Positions 1 to 10,978 of a stretch of 64,000 bases of DNA are shown piece after piece (positions within the stretch are counted from its first letter, which is position 1; each line of letters starts with the position of its first letter). The DNA comes from Anagrus nilaparvatae. Taxonomy: Eukaryota; Arthropoda; Insecta; Hymenoptera; Mymaridae. The stretch is taken from contig JAKSXM010000231.1 in assembly GCA_022575985.1 (NCBI GenBank), positions 23,474,501-23,538,500 of the forward strand. Direction: 5' to 3'. The notes below the pieces were generated by a model. That model was not told where the DNA came from and did no database searches. It worked only from the letters and a program-made list of their open reading frames with translations. The position numbers were made by a program, and so were the translations under genes.

Positions 1-1
1 G

Positions 2-1270
2 CAACATACAACCTTTGCTTTTAAAATAATAGAAGAAACTTCTATTTGTCAAATACCAGCGTTAAGAACACTCCACCCACGTATACTAATCTTAGATAAT
101 AAAAAAGTTGTATTAAATCAAATTCTGCAACACATCCCTATCGGAAATACGGGCGTACAAGATTTAGATCTTTTTACATACGTAAATCAAAAATTTGTTT
201 TTACAGAACACCATATAAATTTACAAGCAGATAAATTATATTTACATATGTTGAGAAAAGAATGTGAATTAGAAAAATCCATACTCCAAAATAACCAAAT
301 CCTAGCCACATTATCCCCAGATCATTTTGCATACTCAAAATTTGGAATTGGCCATTACGCAAAAGTAGTCGCAGAAGTGGTTTACATAATACGTTGTACA
401 CCGGTCAGGGTACAAATGGTTCAAACTGAACGTTGTTATAACGAATTACCAGTTTTAAAAAATAATAAAACATTAAAATTTTTAACCCCAATAACAAGAA
501 TCTTAATTAACCAACCAACGGAGGTAAGCTGTTCAACGATTTTACCACCAATTTTCAAAATCAATGACGTTTGGCTAAAATTTTTACCAAACCCTTTACC
601 AGCACGAGAGCCAGTTATTTTGAAGCCAGACACCAAGATCTCTTGGAAATATGAGCCGATAAAGAACCTGGCAACAAGCGGAATTTATTCCGAAACAGAA
701 TTAGAAAACCTACAAAAAAGTATTTTGTTCCCAATGGAACGAGAATCGCTTTTAAACAGCATAGCGAGATCATTGAATGGCGAAACCTCAATACATCAAG
801 ACTTATACAAAAATCTATTAACACAAAACTCCATATACACAATTCTGGATCACTTTTTCGACACAGTAAAAAAAGATTTTTGGGACTTCAGCCTCACATC
901 AGCCGGAATATTAGGAATACTTTCCATATTCTACGTAATCAAATCAGTTTTATCAGCAATTCTAAATTTTTTCCAATTACATCGAATATATGGTTTCTCA
1001 TTCTACTTATTAGGAGCAATTTTTACATCTATCACAAATTTTCTAATACAACTTTCAAATTACGAAAATAAAAATAATCATTCAAAAGTCAACACAAATC
1101 CTATCATAGAATATCAAACCAAAAACGACGAAGTAAAAATTAACATGGAACAAAACAATCATAACAATCCAGTCTTCAACCCCCCTCCAGTACCTACCGA
1201 AGCCCCTTACATTGAACCCAAATCATATCATTCCTTCGACAAAAACTTTAAATTTTATAATAAACACTAA
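2..1270 (+). CDS. Envelope-like glycoprotein of chuvirus type in an LTR retroelement (5' end outside window)
   Basis: The frame is open from base 2 to the stop at 1268-1270, so the visible 422 residues are the C-terminal part of a longer protein; the first Met at 248 is internal. The protein resembles glycoproteins of Chuviridae, which insects carry as captured envelope genes in BEL/Pao elements (family knowledge). Visible support is the conserved-looking cysteine stretch around CYNELPV, SWKYEP and LATSGIY, and a membrane zone near the end (FSLTSAGILGILSIFYVI, then a second hydrophobic run YGFSFYLLGAIFTSI), followed by a Pro/Asn-rich tail. Such proteins mediate membrane fusion at entry. It ends about 550 bp before a polypurine tract and LTR, the usual place for env. 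No stop or frameshift is visible in this part. Assignment to the chuvirus family rests on recognition only; activity is unknown. Confidence 0.75.
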   Translation, partial: QHTTFAFKIIEETSICQIPALRTLHPRILILDNKKVVLNQILQHIPIGNTGVQDLDLFTYVNQKFVFTEHHINLQADKLYLHMLRKECELEKSILQNNQILATLSPDHFAYSKFGIGHYAKVVAEVVYIIRCTPVRVQMVQTERCYNELPVLKNNKTLKFLTPITRILINQPTEVSCSTILPPIFKINDVWLKFLPNPLPAREPVILKPDTKISWKYEPIKNLATSGIYSETELENLQKSILFPMERESLLNSIARSLNGETSIHQDLYKNLLTQNSIYTILDHFFDTVKKDFWDFSLTSAGILGILSIFYVIKSVLSAILNFFQLHRIYGFSFYLLGAIFTSITNFLIQLSNYENKNNHSKVNTNPIIEYQTKNDEVKINMEQNNHNNPVFNPPPVPTEAPYIEPKSYHSFDKNFKFYNKH

Positions 1271-1820
1271 TCACATTATTATTTCAACATATCAATTTTA
1301 TTTTTCAATTCTCCTAACTTGATTTTCCGAAATCAAACCTTTTGTCAGTTTTAAAATAATTTATTATAAAACTCCCAAAGCTTAAGCGGGGAGGAGTACC
1401 TAAGTAAGGGAACCTTACACAATTTGAATTAATACAACAAAATAATAAAATTTTTGTAAATAGTTATTAATAAAAAGTTTTTATAAAAAATTATTATTAT
1501 AAAAAAATTGTTATAAAAAAAAAAAATATAATAATTATCATAAAAATTTCGCTAACATTATCTTTTAAGAAAACATAAATATATAAGTTACTAACAATAC
1601 ATAAAATAAAATTTTGTAAAGTGACAACACTGTAATTTGCAACGTAAGATAAACCTGCAAGTCAATGCACTCTAATAAATGTAAAAATCACATAATAAGT
1701 CAAATTAGCAAATAAGACAAATTTGTAAATACTAATACTGAATAGAATAAGTAATATCTGGTTACCGAACCAGATTCAAAATAAAAACTAACATTTTTAT
1801 TTAGAAACTAGGGGTGGAGA
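1271..1820 (+). other. 3' untranslated region of the LTR element with polypurine tract
   Basis: There is no ORF here; the stretch is AT-rich. The purine run AGGGGTGGAGA at 1810-1820 directly abuts the TG that opens the LTR, as expected for the plus-strand primer of reverse transcription. Confidence 0.6.
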
Positions 1821-2243
1821 TGTTATGCAATAACTAACAAAATAATTAATAATAATTTATAAACAATTAATAATAAATAATAAACAATTACCTAAGATAA
1901 GATTTATAAATAAAACATGTAAATACTATTTAAGCTTATTAATCAAATAGGAAATGTTTTAGATTAAGAAATAATAACATAAAATTAGGAAAATATAGTT
2001 TACTATTACGTAAACTATAACATAAAATTAAGTAATAATTAAGGAATTAACAAATAATAATATTTATATTTTGAATATTTAAAATAACTTAAATAAGGAA
2101 TCATTAGTATATAAGAACACAAAAATTGTAAGACGAGCAGTTAAGATAAAATCTCGCGACGACGTGTACCTTTAATCGTTAATAAATTCAGTCTTTATAA
2201 AATCTGTGTGTTATTCATTTCAAGGTCTCCTACCGTCCAGACA
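1821..2243 (+). mobile_element. 3' LTR of the glycoprotein-bearing element
   Basis: It begins TGTTATGCAATAACTAAC right after the polypurine tract. A TATA box lies at 2108 and AATAAA at 2181, and it probably ends ...CCAGACA at 2243 (423 bp). The partner LTR lies outside the window, so the right end is inferred from the TG...CA rule and from the order promoter, polyA signal, end. Confidence 0.55.
2108..2115 (+). promoter_or_regulatory. TATA box (TATATAAG) in the LTR
   Basis: TATATAAG lies about 70 bp before an AATAAA within the LTR, the usual U3/R arrangement. In this position it would drive transcription rightward into the satellite array. Confidence 0.5.
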
Positions 2244-2446
2244 AGCCATGAGTAAGTACATCATATCTTTATATTAAAATCCATTCGTCAGCAGTCTTAT
2301 AGAGTTCATACACTTTATAATAATAATAATATGCTTATAATACAATACTATAAGATTACTTTATTTTTACTAATGAATGTTCATTCATTATTTTTATAAT
2401 ACTTATTATTTATTTTACGTTATGATAAACATAACATTCGTAAAAT

Positions 2447-5400
2447 TCTGATTGCTTAGCATTAAGGAAATCCTGGTTGCAAAGCATTCAGGAAATCCTG
2501 GTTGCTTAGCTTTCAGGAAAATCCTGATTGCTTAGTATTCAGGAAAATCCTGATTGCAAAGCATTCAGGAAATCCTGGTTGCTAAGCTTTCAGGAAAATC
2601 CTGATTGCTTAGCATTCAGGAAAATCCTGATTGCAAAGCATTCAGGAAATCCTGGTTGCTTAGCTTTCAGGAAAATCCTGATTGCTTAGCATTCAGGAAA
2701 ATCCTGATTGCAAAGCATTCAGGAAATCCTGGTTACTAAGCTATCAGGAAAATCCTGATTGCTTAGAATTAAGGAAATCCTGGTTGCTAAGCTATCAGGA
2801 AAATCCTGATTGCTTAGCATTAAGGAAATCCTGGTTGCAAAGCATTCATGAAATCCTGGTTGCTTAGCTTTCAGGAAAATCCTGATTGCAAAGCATTCAG
2901 GAAATCCTGGTTGCTAAGCTTTCAGGAAAATCCTGATTGCTTAGCATTCAGGAAAATCCTGATTGCAAAGCATTCAGGAAATCCTGGTTGCTTAGCTTTC
3001 AGGAAAATCCTGATTGCTTAGCATTCAGGAAAATCCTGATTGCAAAGCATTCAGGAAATCCTGGTTACTAAGCTATCAGGAAAATCCTGATTGCTTAGAA
3101 TTAAGGAAATCCTGGTTGCTAAGCTATCAGGAAAATCCTGATTGCTTAGCATTAAGGAAATCCTGGTTGCAAAGCATTCATGAAATCCTGGTTGCTTAGC
3201 TTTCAGGAAAATCCTGATTGCTTAGCATTCAGGAAAATCCTGATTGCAAAGCATTCGGGAAATCCTGGTTGCTAAGCTATCAGGAAAATCCTGATTGCTT
3301 AGCATTAAGGAAATCCTGGTTGCAAAGCATTCAGGAAATCCTGGTTTCTTAGCTTTCAGGAAAATCCTGATTGCAAAGCATTCAGGAAATCCTGGTTGCT
3401 AAGCTATCAGGAAAATTCTGATTGCTTAGCATTAAGGAAATCCTGGTTGCAAAGCATTCAGGAAATCCTGGTTGCTTAGCTTTCAGGAAAATCCTGATTG
3501 CTTAGTATTCAGGAAAATCCTGATTGCAAAGCATTCAGGAAATCCTGGTTGCTAAGCTTTCAGGAAAATCCTGATTGCTTAGAATTAAGGAAATCCTGGT
3601 TGCTAAGCTATCAGGAAAATCCTGATTGCTTAGCATTAAGGAAATCCTGGTTGCAAAGCATTCATGAAATCCTGGTTGCTTAGCTTTCAGGAAAATCCTG
3701 ATTGCTTAGCATTCAGGAAAATCCTGATTGCAAAGCATTCGGGAAATCCTGGTTGCTAAGCTATCAGGAAAATCCTGATTGCTTAGCATTAAGGAAATCC
3801 TGGTTGCAAAGCATTCAGGAAATCCTGGTTTCTTAGCTTTCAGGAAAATCCTGATTGCAAAGCATTCAGGAAATCCTGGTTGCTAAGCTATCAGGAAAAT
3901 TCTGATTGCTTAGCATTAAGGAAATCCTGGTTGTAAAGCATTCAGGAAATCCTGGTTGCTTAGCTTTCAGGAAAATCCTGATTGCTTAGTATTCAGGAAA
4001 ATCCTGATTGCAAAGCATTCAGGAAATCCTGGTTGCTAAGCTTTCAGGAAAATCCTGATTGCAAAGCATTCAGGAAATCCTGGTTGCTTAGCTTTCAGAA
4101 AAATCCTGATTGCTTAGCATTTAGGAAAATCCTGATTGCTTAGCATTCAGGAAAATCCTGATTGCAAAGCATTCGGGAAATCCTGGTTGCTAAGCTATCA
4201 GGAAAATCCTGATTGCTTAGCATTAAGGAAATCCTGGTTGCAAAGCATTCAGGAAATCCTGGTTTCTTAGCTTTCAGGAAAATCCTGATTGCAAAGCATT
4301 CAGGAAATCCTGGTTGCTAAGCTATCAGGAAAATTCTGATTGCTTAGCATTAAGGAAATCCTGGTTGTAAAGCATTCAGGAAATCCTGGTTGCTTAGCTT
4401 TCAGGAAAATCCTGATTGCTTAGTATTCAGGAAAATCCTGATTGCAAAGCATTCAGGAAATCCTGGTTGCTAAGCTTTCAGGAAAATCCTGATTGCTTAG
4501 AATTAAGGAAATCCTGGTTGCTAAGCTATCAGGAAAATCCTGATTGCTTAGCATTAAGGAAATCCTGGTTGCAAAGCATTCATGAAATCCTGGTTGCTTA
4601 GCTTTCAGGAAAATCCTGATTACTTAGCATTCAGGAAAATCCTGATTGCAAAGCATTCGGGAAATCCTGGTTGCTAAGCTATCAGGAAAATCCTGATTGC
4701 TTAGCATTAAGGAAATCCTGGTTGCAAAGCATTCAGGAAATCCTGGTTTCTTAGCTTTCAGGAAAATCCTGATTGCAAAGCATTCAGGAAATCCTGGTTG
4801 CTAAGCTATCAGGAAAATTCTGATTGCTTAGCATTAAGGAAATCCTGGTTGTAAAGCATTCAGGAAATCCTGGTTGCTTAGCTTTCAGGAAAATCCTGAT
4901 TGCTTAGTATTCAGGAAAATCCTGATTGCAAAGCATTCAGGAAATCCTGGTTGCTAAGCTTTCAGGAAAATCCTGATTGCAAAGCATTCAGGAAATCCTG
5001 GTTGCTTAGCTTTCAGGAAAATCCTGATTGCTTAGCATTCAGGAAAATCCTGATTGCAAAGCATTCAGGAAATCCTGGTTGCTTAGCTTTCAGAAAAATC
5101 CTGATTGCTTAGCATTCAGGAAAATCCTGATTGCTTAGCATTCAGGAAAATCCTGATTGCAAAGCATTCGGGAAATCCTGGTTGCTAAGCTATCAGGAAA
5201 ATCCTGATTGCTTAGCATTAAGGAAATCCTGGTTGCAAAGCATTCAGGAAATCCTGGTTTCTTAGCTTTCAGGAAAATCCTGATTGCAAAGCATTCAGGA
5301 AATCCTGGTTGCTAAGCTATCAGGAAAATTCTGATTGCTTAGCATTAAGGAAATCCTGGTTGTAAAGCATTCAGGAAATCCTGGTTGCTTAGCTTTCAGG

Positions 5401-5845
5401 AAAATCCTGATTGCTTAGTATTCAGGAAAATCCTGATTGCAAAGCATTCAGGAAATCCTGGTTGCTAAGCTTTCAGGAAAATCCTGATTGCAAAGCATTC
5501 AGGAAATCCTGGTTGCTTAGCTTTCAGGAAAATCCTGATTGCTTAGCATTCAGGAAAATCCTGATTGCAAAGCATTCAGGAAATCCTGGTTGCTTAGCTT
5601 TCAGAAAAATCCTGATTGCTTAGCATTCAGGAAAATCCTGATTGCAAAGCATTCAGGAAATCCTGGTTGCTAAGCTATCAGGAAAATCCTGATTGCTTAG
5701 CATTAAGGAAATCCTGGTTGCAAAGCATTCAGGAAATCCTGATTGCTTAGCATTGAGTAAACCCTGTTTGCTAAGCATTCAGGAAACACTGATTGCAAAA
5801 CATTTAGGAAAATATTGATAGCTTAGCATTCAGGATACCTGATTA
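2447..5845. repeat. Higher-order satellite array, 25/26-bp monomers
   Basis: The array has about 3.4 kb of tandem monomers (roughly 130 by length). Two linked types occur: GGAAATCCTGGTTGC (three A, then GG) and GGAAAATCCTGATTGC (four A, then GA). Each is followed by a spacer word GCTTAGC, GCTAAGC or GCAAAGC and then ATTCA, TTTCA or ATTAA; the first two spacer words are reverse complements. Every core has CAGG...CCTG symmetry. A rare monomer (CTTAGTATTC) recurs at 2531, 3501, 3985, 4419, 4903 and 5414, giving higher-order units of 484, 434, 484 and 511 bp. The short peptides encoded in the array have no coding signature. Confidence 0.95.
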
Positions 5846-6767
5846 CCTATACCCATATTTTATTATTATGGTATAATTTTAGATTCTAATGAGTAATAAG
5901 TAAATCAAGAAATATTAAATTAATATTTTTTATACCTGTTACTTAAATACAGTAACCGAGGGGGACTTTCGAAACGAAAGCTCTTCTGCACTTTTTTTTT
6001 CTTTTAAAAAGTTAATAAATTATATTTTTTGAAAGTCAAAATCAACTGTGCTATACTGCTAATTTTTTTTTCAAATGTTTTTTCACAAATAATCTTGAAC
6101 TATGGCCTTAACTATTAATGATCCTGAGCATATACCGGTGTAAACGATAAATCTCCAACGGTCATCCATGGCCATTTGATTAATAGCCAAAAGTTTTTTA
6201 TCTCTCTCTTTCGCTTCTCTTTATGTACATTACGGTGTTAAAGAAAAATTATTTTTGTAAAAGATATCGTTAAATTGTCTTGATCATGATTTGATTGATC
6301 GAGGGACTCGATCATTATTGTATGATCGAGGGACTCAATCCAAAGTTTGTGTTGAAAATATTTATTTATAAATTCTACAATCGTCCGTATAGCCAAGTTA
6401 TCGAAAAACGAGTAAAAAACAAAAATAAAAAGCGATGGTGTGGGCCATCGTTAATCATTCGAAGCTATATTCGATGGCCTTTACTCGAAGTCCCTGAAAT
6501 TTATGTTATCTCGTCGAATACCTTCGGGATGAAAATGGACTCTAGGAGGGAAAACTGATAACCTGGAGGCGTAATTTAAAATTTTTAAAAACAATTTTCC
6601 AATTTTCCAACGTGGCGGACCAAAAATCATGAAAATAGAAACATTATACATTACCTGGGGATTTTCGAGGTTGAGAAAATCTTTTTTATGAATGAAATTT
6701 TTAATTTTTTCGCCCTAACACATTTTCAAATTTTACAAGATGGCGGACTAAAAAACATGTAAGAATA
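5846..6767. other. No recognised gene; AT-rich spacer
   Basis: This follows the satellite array. It contains a twofold repeat of ATGATCGAGGGACTC near 6290-6340 and nothing with protein similarity. The 87-aa ORF at 6295-6558 has no recognisable domain. Confidence 0.5.
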
Positions 6768-6900
6768 AGCTTCAGGAAAATACTGGTTGCTTAGCATTAA
6801 GGAAATCCTGAGTGCTTAGGATTCTGGAAAATACTGATTGCTTAGCATTCAGGAAACCCTGATTACCTATACCCATATTTTATTATTATGCTATAATTTT
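6768..6900. repeat. Detached satellite monomers with the same right flank as the main array
   Basis: Four diverged 25/26-bp monomers (6768-6850) are followed by GATTACCTATACCCATATTT and more. The same non-satellite flank follows the main array at about 5841-5880. The array end is therefore duplicated 1 kb away. Confidence 0.8.
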
Positions 6901-7114
6901 ATAATCTTCTTTAGAAAAAATTATTATTAATACTTATAAATTTGTTCCAAAAATGTTTGTCACAAAATAATACAAAATTAAACAAATTTTTTTTATCATT
7001 GAACGTATTACCTAATTGATTTCTATGAGAATACTAGTTTTAGGAACCTCGTTTATATCAATTTTAACATGGAACATGTTTATAGGGAGGGGGTACTTCA
7101 AAACTGGAAAATTA

Positions 7115-7246
7115 AGGGGGGGGGTCAAATTTGTCCTTTTTAAGGGGGGGGGGGTCAAATATGTCCTTTTTAAGGGGGGGGTCAAATTTGTCCTTTTTAA
7201 GGGGGGGGTCAAATTTGTCCTTTTTAAGGGGGGGTCAAATGGGACT
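7115..7246. repeat. G-rich 26-30 bp tandem repeat, five copies
   Basis: The unit is GTCAAATTTGTCCTTTTTAA plus a run of 5-11 G, with copies beginning near 7124, 7154, 7181, 7208 and 7234. Units of 27 bp keep reading frames open on both strands, which explains the repetitive ORFs here; those are not taken as genes. Confidence 0.9.
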
Positions 7247-7261
7247 TAGAATATTTTCGAT

Positions 7262-7868
7262 TTAGGGACCTTTGGTGCAGAAGTACTTAGGGAGCATTGG
7301 TGCAGAAGTACCTAGGGACCTATGGTGCAGAAGCCCCTAAAGACCTTTGGTACAGAAGTACTTAGGGAGTACATTGGTGCAGGAGTCCATAAAGACCTTT
7401 GGTGCAGAAGTACCTAGGGACCTATGGTGCAGAAGTCTCTAAAGACCTTTGGTGCAGAAGTACTTAGGAAGCATTGGTGTAGAAGTACCTAGGGACCTAT
7501 GGTGCAGAAGTCCCTAAAGACCTTTGGTGCAGAAGTACTTAGGGAGCATTGGTGCAGAAGTCCCTAAAGACCTTTGGTGCAAAAGTACCTAAAGACCTTT
7601 GGTGCAAAAGTACCTAAAGACCTTTGATGCAGAAGTACCTAAAAACCTTTGGTGCAGAAGTACTTAGGAAGCATTGGTGTAGAAGTACCTAGGGACCTAT
7701 GGTGCAGAAGTCCCTAAAGACCTTTGGTGCAGAAGTACTTAGGAAGCATTGGTGTAGAAGTACCTAGGGACCTATGGTGCAGAAGTCCCTAAAGACCTTT
7801 GGTGCAGAAATACTTAGGGACCATTGGTGCAGAAGTCTCTAAAGAACTTTATTGCAGAAATACTTGGA
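7262..7868. repeat. Second satellite, 25-bp monomer
   Basis: Monomers such as AGGGACCTATGGTGCAGAAG plus TACCT or TCCCT repeat about 24 times. A 75-bp trimer (AAAGACC.. / AGGAAGC.. / AGGGACC..) recurs within the array. The sequence is unrelated to the 2447-5845 satellite apart from monomer length. Confidence 0.9.
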
Positions 7869-9088
7869 TATAAATATTGATATTATGAACAGAATAGATA
7901 CTTTATTATCAGTGTTAGTTATTAGTGAACATGTTCCATGCTCGTTGGTTGTGTAGTTACACAAACCGGTCATAAGTTTTTTGGATCTGATACTAGAAAA
8001 ATTAATATTTATATTATAAAAATTTATTTTTTTTTAAATTTTGGCTCATCATAATAGAATTTTGTATCTTCCAGTTAAGGCACGATTCTCAAACGAGTGC
8101 TAATGACTTATAACGTTTTTCTAACTTTTAAAAAAATTTATTTTTCAGGATTGCAAGCCTAGGAATGAAAATTTGCCAAATTTTCATGTAATATCTTAAA
8201 TTATAGGCTAATGAAGATTTGTCTACTTAATTGATAATTGGGGATGCTGGCCATTTTTTTATATGTAATATTAAAAAATATTTACACTTGTGAGAAAAGT
8301 TTATTTTAAAAATAAATGTGAAATTTATCGCGTCTTTTTTCTTCAATATACATTAACATCCATTTTTTGTATATTAATTTTCATGATTTAATGTTAACAG
8401 TCATTTTAGATTAACGAAAATTGCTGCAAAATCTCATGCAAATACTGATATTATATAGAGGATATTATTATAAGGTGTATTATATTATTAATTAATTAAC
8501 ACCTTATATTATTCATAAGATGTTCATATTATATAATTTAGAGGATGAAATATAATAAATAAATCATCAATTGAACCATAAACTATCTGATAAACTTCAA
8601 TAAAATTTTAAAAACTATTAATTTTTAGAATTTAAAAATAAAGTTTAGGAAAAATATAATTAAAATAATATAATTTACTGGAAGAGAATAGATTAATAAG
8701 AACCAAAATATATTTTTATATAAAAATTTATTCAGAAATATTTAAATTTTTTGATAATTATAATTTAATTACATTTTAAATAATATTTTTAAGTAACTTT
8801 TTTATAACGTTTAATACTAAAAAAAAAATTTAATAAACATTTTTCAAATATTTTAATTATATTAACAATACATTTAGCATGTTTAAAATGTAAAAAATTA
8901 AGTCTGCACTTAAAAATAAATAATTAAAAGAAAAAAAAAAAAAAAAAAAAAAATTATGAAACTACATATTTTATTTTACAAAGAATTAGCCATTTTATAA
9001 ACAAGCTCTACTAACAACACTCCATTTGCAATAAACAATTTTTTAAAATCACTTTTATTGTAAGTAGATTTATTTTGAACGATCAATT
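7869..9088. other. AT-rich non-coding stretch
   Basis: I see no gene. It contains the palindromic words AACATGTT (7928) and TTAATTAATTAA, and a poly(A) run near 8930-8952. Confidence 0.5.
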
Positions 9089-9701
9089 CTAGAGAACTAC
9101 TTTTAACTTATCCAAGCAACAAGAATCTGCTAATATCAAATTATCAATCACAATGTCGATATTTAAGTACTGTAATAAAATATCTTGACACGTTACCTTC
9201 AATCCATTAATTACATACTTGTTTGCCGCTAATAATACAGAATAAACATTTTCAGAATTTAACTTTTCAGTGTAACAAAATTTCCATTTTGTTAAAATCA
9301 ACATCACTGGCTGCAATCACTGGAACATTTTTATCTTTTGTAAATATGTCATGAAATCTTGGACTTCTTGATGCTAATATAAATTTATGAGCTGAAATTC
9401 CTTGATCTCCTAAAATTAACTTTACGTCATAGAATTCACTGTCTTTTATAAGCATATTTTCAAAATCTTTTAATTCATTCAGTAAAAATTGATTCTCTTT
9501 TTCGTGATTTGTTTTTTTATTTTCATATTCAGCTGTACTACTTGTATCAGGAAAAGAAAAGTTAAAATTAGGTGTTGCTAATACTGGTAGAGTTGTGACT
9601 GATTGCAGAGTTATCATAATAGATGTTTGTATTCTCTTCACAAAGTGAAAATTTTTAATAAACTTTTTTGGATGGAGGTATTTTCCTGCACTAACATTCA
9701 A
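9089..9701 (-). pseudogene. BTB/POZ-domain protein fragment, frameshifted
   Basis: Minus strand. The N-terminal part (9701-9267) carries the start of a BTB domain: FYDVKLILGD, then ISAHKFILASRSPRF. The continuation (9316-9089) carries the end of BTB and the start of the following helical region: YTEKLNSENVYSVLLAANKY and a C-terminal DNLILADSCC. The two halves are in different frames and meet near 9285, where a short deletion after MEILL removes the usual RYIY segment. BTB proteins of this type (SPOP-like) are adaptors for Cullin-3 ubiquitin ligases. The MATH domain normally upstream is absent, and the protein ends early. I read this as a decayed or captured gene piece. Confidence 0.7.
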
Positions 9702-9909
9702 CGAATATCATTTTTGGACATGGAGAATAAGGCCCAAGATGACAAAGCAAAACACATATTTTTCCACATTTTGTTTGTAAAAATTTACAACAAATATCTC
9801 CACAAGAACGAGGAATGAGCCACGGTTGGTTTTTAGCATATTCAGTATATTCAGTTCTATTTCTTAATTCACACTTTCTCTTTACAACAATTCCCTTATT
9901 TTTTGCCAT
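9691..9909 (-). pseudogene. NF-X1-type zinc-finger fragment
   Basis: Minus strand. It encodes WLIPRSCGDICCKF, then CGKICVLLCHLGPYSPCPKM, the Cys/His spacing of NF-X1 fingers, found in NFX1/NFXL1-like nuclear proteins. The expected terminal Cys-x-Cys reads Cys-stop-Cys (TAG), and the usual CPPCP core has become YSPCP, so the fragment is broken. The RING-like segment and the other fingers of the family are missing. It lies immediately upstream of the BTB fragment on the same strand, although the two families are not normally fused. Confidence 0.65.
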
Positions 9910-10978
9910 TCTGTATGTAATACCTCCCTTTTCTGATTCCTGTGACTATGTCATTTCCCAGGTTAATTGTAGAACCGTTCATGGTTTCATTATTGTTCAC
10001 AGCTTTGTCAGATGAAACGTTATCATTAATACTACGCTTATAATAATAATTATGATAACTCAGCTGGTTTTACTGTAAAGAAAAAAGTAAATTAATTTTA
10101 GCAATTAATTTATAGTGAATTAATAAGAAATTATTTAATTTTACCTTTTGTGGCTGAAACATTTTTGGTTTGATTTTGCATTTCTTCAGGAATACTTTGC
10201 AAATCAATTAATAATTGGCGAAATTGGGATAACCGCATTATTAAATAAAATAAAGTATTTAAACTTTCTGAAAAATTATATAAAATACATACGTATTTAT
10301 TATAATGCGTATCTTGTTATTAAAAAAAATAATAATAATAAACTCCAAATACTCACATGGGTATTATATGAATAAAATTATTAAATTTTATTTTATTATT
10401 ATTTAATCACCCTTTAATTAATAATTATTGATATTTTAACTAATTACTTTTTTTTTTAACTGTTACAATAATTATTGCATTTTATTTAACTGTTTATTAT
10501 TGTTTATTTACCGTCTTCCATATATTATTCTATACTAAACTATAGCATTTTTTTTACCGCATTGGTACCAACATAAAATAATCATAGGTTATTGTGTTCT
10601 TAAACTCATCAAAAAAACGATACCTGAAGTTGGAGTCCGATATTTCAAAATGTCTACTTGTTTTTAAATTTTATAAATTAATTTTATTTCTAATTTTTAA
10701 TATTACTTATAATTTTATTCATTTATCAACTTTTACTAGCAATATAGCTTTCTAAAGAGTTTAATTTCATATTTCAACAAAAAAATTTTTTATTCATTCA
10801 TTTTTCGCTAAAATAAAATTTTTATTTCCTAAAATAATTAATTTTTTTTAAAATTACTTTTTTTATTTCATTTCTACAACCCTACTGATGATTCATGCCA
10901 AGTTTAGTCAAAAAATATTTATTAGAACCAAAATTATAGCCTACCAAACACCAGTCATGAAATAATTGTCACACAGTA
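9910..10978. other. AT-rich stretch without recognisable gene
   Basis: No protein similarity is seen on either strand. Poly(A)/poly(T) rich from about 10,380 onward. It separates the gene fragments from the Helitron helicase remnant. Confidence 0.4.

Noticed and set aside
2682..5623. Repeated 61-70 aa ORFs in the satellite
   Set aside because: They are translations of the tandem repeat, recur with its period and have no coding signature beyond the repeat itself.
2447..5845. CRISPR-like array
   Set aside because: There are no unique spacers; repeats and spacers are one variable monomer family in eukaryotic DNA.
7012..7249. Repetitive ORFs on both strands of the G-rich array
   Set aside because: The 27-bp unit is a multiple of three, so frames stay open by chance of length.
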